A DNA stretch of 8,293 nt, from the NCBI GenBank assembly GCA_043738385.1, contig JAYUGL010000326.1, forward strand, positions 1-8,293. Reading direction: 5' to 3'. The notes under the pieces were generated by a model that was not told the DNA's origin, ran no database searches, and was given only the letters and a program-made list of their open reading frames with translations. The position numbers were made by a program, and so were the translations under genes. This document shows positions 1-5,006 of the stretch, one piece after another. Numbering within the stretch: the first letter of the stretch is position 1; every line of letters begins with the position of its first letter. The DNA is from JANYCD01 sp043738385. GTDB taxonomy: Bacteria; Pseudomonadota; Gammaproteobacteria; Burkholderiales; Rhodocyclaceae.

Positions 1-79
1 TCCCGAACGCGACTCCATCATAAAGACGCATTTGGCGGGCAACCATAATCAACCATTGGCTGCATGACTCAGGCGACAA
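1..79. other. Unidentified sequence at the broken end of the retron RT gene
   Basis: This edge segment lies directly beyond the premature stop of the retron RT gene. No continuation of a TOPRIM domain is visible in any of the three minus-strand frames. Two frames are open to the window edge. A plus-strand frame runs from base 2 to a TGA at 65-67 and ends in HLAGNHNQPLAA; the minus-strand frame in line with the RT also stays open after its TAG. Neither peptide is recognised. If the plus-strand frame is real, it is the 3' end of a gene converging on the RT with only 12 bp between the two stop codons. The segment may belong to whatever element or rearrangement cut the RT gene. Confidence 0.3.
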
Positions 80-1414
80 CTACCTTGACGCGCGCCGACT
101 CGTGTTGGTATATTTGAAGATGCGAACATTAAAAATAATGTCGCCTTTTGCGTCTTTAGCCGCAAGCTGTGGAAAATCATTCACCAGACTACGGATTGCG
201 TGAGTCAGATAGACGTTATCTGTTTTTCCTTCGCAAATAATGACTGGCTTTTCAGCCACGAAAAACAGTCTGAACAACAAGAAACGCAAATACATTGTCT
301 CTTTAGTGGAAAGCTTTTCGATTGTTCTTTTTGGATAGTTAAACGCGTTATTTTTTATCAACTGCTGGTTGTAAAAATCTATACCGCTAATGAATCCCAA
401 CATTCCATGAAGTTGATCAATCCTTCCGGGTGTAACGCTTTCAATTTCGACTCCAGAAGGGTCTTTGACTTTTCGAACAAAATCAAATTTTCCAGTTGTG
501 AGCAAACGATCAACCATTGCACGAACGGTCCGACGATACTCGCTCCTAACATTGACTTTTTTATTTACTACCAACCCCGTTACTTCTTGGCGGGAATCGC
601 AATACTGCATGCGAGTCTTCTTGAGGTTGACAGAGAACCCTGATTTTTCGATTAGTTGCCCCAACTCGTCGCCGACCGCCCAAACATCCGAATCAACCGT
701 TGGTTTAGCAATTGCTACCGGAAAGGCAGCAAGGTTAGTTGAGAACGTAAGGTCATCTGCGTAGCGCGTGTAAGTGCAGCCATTCTTCGAAGCAAGTCGG
801 ACCATGTGCACATCTAGTACGTGACCAATCAGATTCGAAATTACAGGAGAGCATGGGCTACCTTGAGGGAGTTTTGCCTCAAAGCAGGCAATGTTGGCAA
901 TGATCCTTGCAACTTTTTCGTTGAGCAAAAAATTTTTATCTTTTCTGAAAAAACCATAGACTCGTCCATAGTGAATAGAGCCAAAAAAATCATTCAAATC
1001 AAGATTAAAAACGTAACGATGATTGCAGTGGGGTTTCGCGTTTGATGTAATGCTGTGGCCACGTGTGAAACCGTGAGCTATCTTGTTAGGGAATTTATTT
1101 TTTTCATTTGAAACTTGCACGCAATCTTGCAGCAACACTGCGAGATTTCTCTGAAGCCCCTTCATATCATCTAAAGGGGCTGAGATTTGGCGGGTGCCAC
1201 CAAATCGTTTCGGGATCGTAAATTTCTTGTACCTTGCTGCTTCAGGCTTTTTGTAAAGAAGATACGACAGAGCATGAGGCTTGAAATTCAGCAGCGACGC
1301 GATGTCGTGCAGTGTGTTGGCATCCTTGAGCAATGCAAGCTTCTGCGCCCTGAGGAATGCAAGCTCTTCAGCCTTGAGCGCTGCGGTCTTTTCAGATAAG
1401 GCGAGAGATGTCAT
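80..1414 (-). CDS. Retron reverse transcriptase, Ec67/Eco2-like, with truncated C-terminal TOPRIM domain
   Basis: RNA-directed DNA polymerase that should reverse-transcribe the adjacent msr-msd RNA into branched msDNA. Visible in order over 444 residues: a helical N-terminal extension (about 1-32), the retron-type NAxxH motif (125-129), motif A LDLNDFF (catalytic Asp about 139), PQGSPCSP (183-190), the catalytic YADD box (218-221) and the retron VTG triplet (278-280). From about 389 the sequence changes to a TOPRIM start, VIICEGKTD, with the candidate catalytic Glu at 395. As recalled, Ec67 RT (about 586 residues) has the same fusion and closely similar blocks. Here the protein ends at 444, just after a still Ec67-like stretch (IFK, about 432-434), so the DxD half of TOPRIM is absent. 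I read this as 3' truncation with the homology break near base 91. The ATG at 1414 is 19 bp after the RNA gene and has only a weak ribosome site. The gene is AT-rich compared with its neighbours, which suggests horizontal acquisition. RT identity is very sure; the Ec67 subtype is likely. Confidence 0.93.
   Translation of the reverse strand: MTSLALSEKTAALKAEELAFLRAQKLALLKDANTLHDIASLLNFKPHALSYLLYKKPEAARYKKFTIPKRFGGTRQISAPLDDMKGLQRNLAVLLQDCVQVSNEKNKFPNKIAHGFTRGHSITSNAKPHCNHRYVFNLDLNDFFGSIHYGRVYGFFRKDKNFLLNEKVARIIANIACFEAKLPQGSPCSPVISNLIGHVLDVHMVRLASKNGCTYTRYADDLTFSTNLAAFPVAIAKPTVDSDVWAVGDELGQLIEKSGFSVNLKKTRMQYCDSRQEVTGLVVNKKVNVRSEYRRTVRAMVDRLLTTGKFDFVRKVKDPSGVEIESVTPGRIDQLHGMLGFISGIDFYNQQLIKNNAFNYPKRTIEKLSTKETMYLRFLLFRLFFVAEKPVIICEGKTDNVYLTHAIRSLVNDFPQLAAKDAKGDIIFNVRIFKYTNTSRRASR
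1332..1379 (-). repeat. Imperfect tandem duplication (2 x 24 bp) at the 5' end of the RT gene
   Basis: Two adjacent 24-bp units (1332-1355 and 1356-1379) both begin aatgcaagct on the plus strand and end in a tgag-containing stretch. They encode the two similar octapeptides KAEELAFL and RAQKLALL in the N-terminal extension. The repeat keeps the reading frame and lengthens a predicted amphipathic helix before the RT fold. Confidence 0.55.
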
Positions 1415-1433
1415 CTGTGAAGATAAATAACTA

Positions 1434-1444
1434 CGGGCCTAGGG
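1434..1444 (-). repeat. Retron inverted repeat a2
   Basis: Plus-strand CGGGCCTAGGG is the exact reverse complement of 1561-1571. It forms the 3' half of the a1/a2 stem that brings the ends of the retron RNA together, next to the site where reverse transcription begins. Confidence 0.85.
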
Positions 1445-1560
1445 GCACTCATTAAGCAAGTGCAGCGATAATCTTATAGACAATTGGCTGCGTAACGGAA
1501 TCGGGAGCATAGCCCTCGACATTTATTTCACGTGCCACGAAGACATGGCACAAGGTCTGT

Positions 1561-1571
1561 CCCTAGGCCCG
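1561..1571 (-). repeat. Retron inverted repeat a1
   Basis: Plus-strand CCCTAGGCCCG pairs perfectly with 1434-1444. It should be the 5' end of the retron RNA, with the candidate branching G four bases further 3' at 1557. Confidence 0.85.
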
Positions 1572-1576
1572 GACAG

Positions 1577-1585
1577 AATTTATCA
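1577..1585 (-). promoter_or_regulatory. Candidate extended -10 element of the retron promoter
   Basis: On the minus strand TGATAAATT reads as TGn plus a 4-of-6 -10 hexamer (TAAATT, 1582-1577). It lies 5 bases before a1, so transcription would start at or next to the first a1 bases, as expected for a retron RNA. No convincing -35 box is seen at the right distance, which fits an extended -10 promoter but leaves the call weak. Confidence 0.35.
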
Positions 1586-1740
1586 TGGTGGGATTGGATA
1601 TGGGGTGATGAATCATGCGCAGGTGACGGATAAACGTCTCTTGAATGCCGAGAACAGTCGTCAAGATGCAGTACTCTGCACGGATATGAGAACTACGAAC
1701 TAGCTACCTTTTTTCGATTTTGTATTAACGGAGGCACCAC
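1586..1740. other. Non-coding gap between retron and tRNA-Ser terminator
   Basis: No ORF or known RNA is recognised here. The only structure noticed is a short hairpin, TGCAG-TACT-CTGCA (1667-1680). The gap probably contains the left insertion junction of the retron segment, but no direct repeat of the tRNA 3' end is present to mark it. Confidence 0.4.
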
Positions 1741-1765
1741 AAAAAAAACCCCTAAAATCAGGGGT
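1741..1765 (-). terminator. Rho-independent terminator of tRNA-Ser
   Basis: Minus-strand RNA reads ACCCCU-GAUUUU-AGGGGU followed by a run of U: a 6-bp GC-rich stem, a 6-base loop and an 8-T tract (1748-1741). It lies 15 bp after the tRNA CCA end and insulates the retron from tRNA/lysC transcription. Confidence 0.9.
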
Positions 1766-1780
1766 GATTAGTTGGGCTCT

Positions 1781-1873
1781 TGGCGGAGACGCAGGGATTC
1801 GAACCCTGGATCCAGGTTTTGCCCAGATGCGCCCTTAGCAGGGGCGTGCCTTCGACCACTCGGCCACGTCTCC
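1781..1873 (-). tRNA. tRNA-Ser (anticodon GCU)
   Basis: Folds as a 93-nt class II tRNA. The acceptor stem GGAGACG/CGTCTCC is perfect and is followed by discriminator G and an encoded CCA (1783-1781). The anticodon stem CGCCC/GGGCG carries the loop CTGCTAA with anticodon GCT, reading AGC/AGU serine codons. A long variable arm, typical of tRNA-Ser, follows, then the T arm CAGGG-TTCGAAT-CCCTG. It sits 45 bp after lysC on the same strand, an order often seen in betaproteobacteria, and has its own terminator. tRNA 3' ends are common integration sites, which fits the retron lying just downstream. Confidence 0.97.
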
Positions 1874-1879
1874 GTTTGA

Positions 1880-1917
1880 GGGGGCGGATAATAACCCGCG
1901 ACACACCCTCAGCGCAA
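1880..1917 (-). promoter_or_regulatory. Candidate promoter of tRNA-Ser with GC-rich discriminator
   Basis: On the minus strand a weak -35 TTGCGC (1917-1912) and a good -10 TATTAT (1893-1888, 5 of 6) are 18 bp apart. They are followed by CCGCCCCC (1887-1880) before the tRNA 5' end at 1873. A GC-rich discriminator is the known signature of stringently controlled (ppGpp-sensitive) stable RNA promoters. No terminator is seen between lysC and the tRNA, so readthrough from lysC could also supply the tRNA. Confidence 0.5.
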
Positions 1918-1918
1918 A

Positions 1919-3160
1919 TCAGCCCGCGACATAATCCAGGTCGAAGGCCTTGTGCAGCACCCTGACCGCGAGTTCCAGATACTTCTCGTCCAGCACCACT
2001 GAAATCTTGATCTCGGAGGTGGAAATCATCTGGATGTTGATGCCCTCCTCGGCCAGGGTGCGGAACATCTTGCTGGCGACGCCGGGATGGGAGCGCATGC
2101 CGACACCGACCGCCGAGACCTTGCCGATCTTGTTGTCGCCAATCACGGCGCGAGCGCCGACGTGGGGCTTGACCTGTTCTTCCAGAATCTGCATGGCACG
2201 GGGAAATTCGCCGCGGTTCACAGTGAATGAAAAGTCGGTGGTGCCGTCGTGGCCGACGTTCTGGATGATCATGTCCACGTCAATGTTGGCATCGGCGATG
2301 GCGCCGAGGATCTGGTAGGCGATGCCGGGGCGATCCGGCACGCCCAGCACGGTGAGCTTGGCTTCGTCGCGATTGAGCGCGATGCCCGAGATGACAGGTT
2401 GTTCCATTTTGATATCGTCCTCGAAAGTAATCAGCGTGCCCATGGTTTCCTGCCCTTCTTCCTCGAAGCTGGACAGCACGCGCAACTTGACCTTGTATTT
2501 GCCGGCGAATTCGACCGAGCGTATTTGCAGCACCTTGGAACCGAGGCTCGCCATTTCGAGCATTTCCTCGAAGGTGATGCGATCCAGTTTGCGCGCTTCG
2601 GGCACGATACGCGGGTCGGTGGTGTACACGCCATCGACATCGGTGTAGATCTGGCATTCCTCGGCCTTCAGAGCCGCTGCCAGCGCCACGCCGGTGGTAT
2701 CGGAGCCGCCGCGGCCCAGGGTGGTGATGTTGCCGTGTTCGTCAGTGCCCTGGAAGCCGGCAACGATGACCACGTGATCGTTATCGAGGTCGGCCCGAAT
2801 GTTGGCTTCCTCGATATTGGTGATGCGCGCCTTGGTGAATACGCTGTCGGTCATGATTCTGACCTGCGACCCAGTATAGCTCTTGGCCTTGAGTCCAAGA
2901 TCCTTGAGCGCCATCGCCAGTAGCGCGCTGGATACCTGCTCTCCGGTGGCAACCACGACATCCAGTTCGCGTGAATCCGGATTCGGCGAAATGTCGTTCG
3001 CCAATGCGATGAGTCGATTGGTTTCGCCACTCATGGCTGAAACCACCACGACCAGTTGATTCCCCTTTGCCTTCCAGCGTGCGACTCGCCGGGCAACATT
3101 GCGGATGCGCTCCGCAGAACCCATCGAAGTGCCGCCGTATTTCTGAACAATCAAAGCCAT
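1919..3160 (-). CDS. lysC: Aspartate kinase (aspartokinase)
   Basis: Phosphorylates L-aspartate with ATP, the first step to lysine, threonine, methionine and diaminopimelate; cytosolic. At 413 residues it is the usual length of a monofunctional bacterial enzyme with two ACT domains. The N-terminal kinase domain shows KYGGTS (7-12), the nucleotide/aspartate-site block TTLGRGGSDTTG (146-157) and YTDVDGVYTTDPR (172-184). ACT domains follow at about 263-330 (VLGVPDRPGIAYQI) and 343-410 (VGVGMRSHPGVAS), where lysine and/or threonine feedback is expected by family knowledge. The ATG at 3160 gives the standard MALIVQKYGG start, and an upstream in-frame stop prevents extension. No clear Shine-Dalgarno precedes it; instead a short ORF with a strong ribosome site overlaps the start. 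Met252 is a possible internal start for a separate regulatory subunit. Its family identity is not in doubt. Confidence 0.97.
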   Translation of the reverse strand: MALIVQKYGGTSMGSAERIRNVARRVARWKAKGNQLVVVVSAMSGETNRLIALANDISPNPDSRELDVVVATGEQVSSALLAMALKDLGLKAKSYTGSQVRIMTDSVFTKARITNIEEANIRADLDNDHVVIVAGFQGTDEHGNITTLGRGGSDTTGVALAAALKAEECQIYTDVDGVYTTDPRIVPEARKLDRITFEEMLEMASLGSKVLQIRSVEFAGKYKVKLRVLSSFEEEGQETMGTLITFEDDIKMEQPVISGIALNRDEAKLTVLGVPDRPGIAYQILGAIADANIDVDMIIQNVGHDGTTDFSFTVNRGEFPRAMQILEEQVKPHVGARAVIGDNKIGKVSAVGVGMRSHPGVASKMFRTLAEEGINIQMISTSEIKISVVLDEKYLELAVRVLHKAFDLDYVAG

Positions 3161-3210
3161 TTTTGACAGTTTGAAAAAACGATGATTTTATCCGATCCGT
3201 GAGGGTCCAT
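3151..3210 (-). CDS. Putative 19-codon upstream ORF overlapping the lysC start
   Basis: Encodes MDPHGSDKIIVFSNCQKWL. It is preceded by AAGGAGGTGG (3221-3212), close to the full anti-Shine-Dalgarno complement and the best ribosome site on this strand near lysC, with 4 bases between AGGAGG and the ATG. Its TGA stop (3153-3151) lies inside the third and fourth lysC codons, so a terminating ribosome would sit on the lysC ATG. This arrangement suggests translational coupling. The peptide itself has no recognisable function and no run of lysine or threonine codons, so classical attenuation is not supported. Confidence 0.4.
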   Translation of the reverse strand: MDPHGSDKIIVFSNCQKWL

Positions 3211-3347
3211 TCCACCTCCTTTACTCCAAACGAACGTGCGCAAAAATATGCCAAATGTCTATGCCACACAGGTATTTGCGCTTTGCTGCCGAATATGACA
3301 CGATGGATTTGTAGTACGTCTTGTATTTGTTGCCTAGACGGCAGACC

Positions 3348-3353
3348 AGGAGG
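3348..3353 (+). promoter_or_regulatory. Strong ribosome binding site deciding the HTH gene start
   Basis: AGGAGG is followed by ATG at 3354 (touching it) and ATG at 3360 (6 bases away). The spacing favours 3360 and rules out the upstream TTG at 3321. A short inverted repeat TGCC-N5-GGCA (3331-3343) just before it is a possible autoregulatory operator, seen only as symmetry. Confidence 0.7.
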
Positions 3354-3359
3354 ATGGAC

Positions 3360-3656
3360 ATGAAAGCCCTAGACAAAAACGAGGCCCGTGAAATCCGCCA
3401 CAAGTTGGGTCTCAACCAACAGCAGTTCTGGTCGAAGCTCGGCGTCACGCAAAGCGGCGGATCTCGTTACGAAAGCGGTCGCAACATGCCGCGCCCCGTG
3501 CATCAACTGCTGCGCCTTGTGCATATCGAGCAAATCGACATCCAGAAAATCAAGCGTGAGGACTTTGAAGTCGTCGAGTATCTCAAGGCGCACAAGCCTG
3601 ATTTGCTCAAGGATCTCAAGAAGCAGGCCAAAGCCACGCAAAAGAAGGTGAGCTGA
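3360..3656 (+). CDS. Small helix-turn-helix (Xre/Cro-like) DNA-binding protein
   Basis: A 98-residue protein with a helix-turn-helix region at about residues 8-50. The pattern LGLNQQQFWSKLGVTQSGGSRYESGR has the LNQxxFxxxLGVxxxxxxxYExGR shape of Xre-type domains. The second half is charged, ending in a lysine-rich tail (KDLKKQAKATQKK). It probably represses or modulates nearby genes; the target is unknown. It is transcribed divergently from lysC across a 199-bp gap and converges on the radical SAM gene, with 4 bp between stops. No toxin gene is paired with it, so an antitoxin role is not supported by context. The fold is confident; the function is not assigned. Confidence 0.8.
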   Translation: MKALDKNEAREIRHKLGLNQQQFWSKLGVTQSGGSRYESGRNMPRPVHQLLRLVHIEQIDIQKIKREDFEVVEYLKAHKPDLLKDLKKQAKATQKKVS

Positions 3657-3660
3657 ACGT

Positions 3661-4506
3661 TCAAGGACTGATCTTGACGGTCAGTCCTCTATCACGCAGG
3701 CGCCGCGCCAGTGCTTCCATCCATGCCGCTGAAACAGGCGTCAATCGCGGCGCTTCGGGCTGCATGGAGGGACGGGCCAGACCATACAAGTGAATCCCGG
3801 AAACAATATCCGAGACCCCTGTCAGCAGCTCGATATAGGCCGAGACCTCGTCCTCCGCAGGCGGATTGCCATCAAGGACGAACCAGCAACTTTGAACCCA
3901 GACCGAACATAGGGACGCACAAATACGCAGGCGTCGCATTACCGTTGCCGGCGATGCGCGAACGTTGTTGATTCGGGCAATGGCGTCAGACGTTGCGCCG
4001 TCAATCTTGAACCAGACTTCGCCACCGGCCTTTCCCAACAGCCTAACGCCCTCCTTTACCACGGCCCGATCCATCAGACTGCCATTGGTAATCAACCGGA
4101 TCGTTAGCTTGTCCGTCAATCCGCGCCGGGAAACGAGTTCGGTGACCAAGAACATTGCCGCTGCAAACTCTTTGGCGCTGGTCGGTTCGCCGTTGCCCGA
4201 AAAGGAGATGTCCATCAAGCGCCTTGCCGACTCCGGAACGCGTTGTTCCATGAAGTCGCCGCTGAGCACATCGTCAAGCATTTGTTCCAATTCCCGACGC
4301 AACTGATCCAGGTCTATGGGTGGAGGAGCGCCGCGCACAAGTCCCGGCACCTGGCAGTAGACGCAGCGCCAATTGCAGGCGTTGTTGGGATTCAGGTTGA
4401 TGCCGATGGACACCCCTTCGGCGCGCCGCGATACCACCGCGTAGACATAGGTCATTCCAGTGCTGTCGCGGGAATGCTCTTCGATCCTGAGAATTGACTG
4501 CGGCAT
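3661..4506 (-). CDS. Radical SAM protein of unassigned function
   Basis: Predicted S-adenosylmethionine radical enzyme, 281 residues. The cluster motif CNWRCVYC (Cys44, 48, 51; CX3CX2C) binds the [4Fe-4S] cluster. SFSGNGEPTS (101-110) is the glycine-rich GGE-type SAM motif, and LITNGS follows further on, as in activase-like and TYW1-like (COG0731-type) radical SAM proteins. No second cysteine cluster or SPASM domain is apparent, although several further cysteines occur (ICASLCSVWVQSCW). It is not a typical QueE, whose N-terminal EIFxxxQGEG block is absent, although it is divergent from queD with a 50-bp gap. The ATG at 4506 gives a plausible N-terminus. The substrate is unknown; a role in RNA or deazapurine modification would be a guess from context alone. 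Confidence 0.85.
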   Translation of the reverse strand: MPQSILRIEEHSRDSTGMTYVYAVVSRRAEGVSIGINLNPNNACNWRCVYCQVPGLVRGAPPPIDLDQLRRELEQMLDDVLSGDFMEQRVPESARRLMDISFSGNGEPTSAKEFAAAMFLVTELVSRRGLTDKLTIRLITNGSLMDRAVVKEGVRLLGKAGGEVWFKIDGATSDAIARINNVRASPATVMRRLRICASLCSVWVQSCWFVLDGNPPAEDEVSAYIELLTGVSDIVSGIHLYGLARPSMQPEAPRLTPVSAAWMEALARRLRDRGLTVKISP

Positions 4507-4523
4507 GACGTGAATCGCTAACT

Positions 4524-4529
4524 TATAAT
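4524..4529 (+). promoter_or_regulatory. Consensus -10 box in front of queD
   Basis: A perfect TATAAT lies 27 bases before the queD ATG, in the 50-bp gap shared with the divergent radical SAM gene. It would give a leader of about 20 bases. No good -35 is found at 15-18 bp upstream, and that position lies inside the start of the divergent gene. Confidence 0.5.
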
Positions 4530-4556
4530 GGGTTTTTTCAGAATAGCACTGATAGC

Positions 4557-5006
4557 ATGCAAATCACCCGGCGTCTGGAGTTCGATGCGGGCCATCGGAT
4601 TCCCAATCACAAAAGCCAGTGTCGCCATCTGCATGGGCATCGTTATGCGATCGAGGTAACGCTGTCCGGTGACATCATCCACGCCGAGAATTCGGCCGTC
4701 GACGGCATGGTCATGGACTTCTCCGAGGTCAAGGCCATCGCCAAACAACACATTGCCGATGTGTGGGATCACGCTTTTATCGCCTGCCGGACCGACGCAG
4801 TCGTGGTCAACTTTCTGGCTTCGCTGCCTGACCACAAGACTGTGCTGCTCGATGTCGTCCCTACGGCGGAAAACCTTGCCCGCATCGCCTTCGACACGCT
4901 GTCGCCACTCTACCGCGATAGCTACGGCAATCACCTGCAACTGGAGCGGGTGCGCATTTACGAAACGCCGAACTGCTGGGCCGACGCGATGCGCGAACAG
5001 CGCTAG
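4557..5006 (+). CDS. queD: 6-carboxy-5,6,7,8-tetrahydropterin synthase (QueD)
   Basis: Converts dihydroneopterin triphosphate to 6-carboxytetrahydropterin, second step of the pathway to preQ0 and queuosine in tRNA. At 149 residues it is slightly longer than typical QueD. Zinc ligands are visible as His13 (FDAGHRI) and His26/His28. The CxxxHGH motif (Cys22-His26-Gly27-His28) is the QueD form that separates it from true 6-pyruvoyl-tetrahydropterin synthase. WDHAFI (Asp71-His72), PTAEN (102-106) and the pterin-anchoring Glu in YETP (Glu136) complete the set. It has a TATAAT box upstream but only a poor ribosome site. Its TAG stop overlaps the TAG stop of the opposing TatD gene within the palindrome CTAG (5003-5006), so no terminator fits between them. 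Other queuosine genes are not in the window. Confidence 0.95.
   Translation: MQITRRLEFDAGHRIPNHKSQCRHLHGHRYAIEVTLSGDIIHAENSAVDGMVMDFSEVKAIAKQHIADVWDHAFIACRTDAVVVNFLASLPDHKTVLLDVVPTAENLARIAFDTLSPLYRDSYGNHLQLERVRIYETPNCWADAMREQR

Larger units (their letters stand above)
1434..1571 (-). ncRNA. Retron msr-msd non-coding RNA
   Basis: Template and primer RNA for the downstream RT, 138 nt on the same strand and 19 bp before the RT start. Its ends are a perfect 11-bp inverted repeat, CGGGCCTAGGG (a1, 1571-1561) and its complement (a2, 1444-1434), the hallmark of retron RNAs. After a1 comes a hairpin with stem GTGCCA/TGGCAC (1532-1551) in the msr part, then a second bulged hairpin TCGGG...CCCtCGA (1501-1519) and a GCAGC/GCTGC inverted repeat (1462-1466 with 1487-1491) in the putative msd part. 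Counting from C1571, nucleotide 15 is a G in the context ACAGACC (position 1557). In Ec67, as recalled, the branching guanosine is also residue 15, in GCAGATT. The sequence just before a2, GTGCC, also matches Ec67 as recalled, placing the likely msDNA 5' end at 1449 (TCATTAAG on the plus strand). Exact msr/msd limits are inferred. Confidence 0.85.

Noticed and set aside
200..643. 147-residue plus-strand ORF opposite the RT
   Set aside because: The complementary frame carries the conserved RT motifs, and this frame has no ribosome site or recognisable motif.
1780..1965. Plus-strand ORF beginning MAETQGFEPW
   Set aside because: It is the antisense reading of tRNA-Ser plus the lysC end; TQGFEPW-type peptides are a known tRNA artefact.
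2249..2923. 224-residue plus-strand ORF
   Set aside because: It lies wholly antisense to the clearly conserved lysC coding frame and shows no recognisable domain; it is a codon-bias shadow in GC-rich DNA.
2781..3269. 162-residue minus-strand ORF across the lysC start
   Set aside because: It uses another frame of the lysC region with low-quality composition. The strong ribosome site there fits the 19-codon ORF at 3210 instead.
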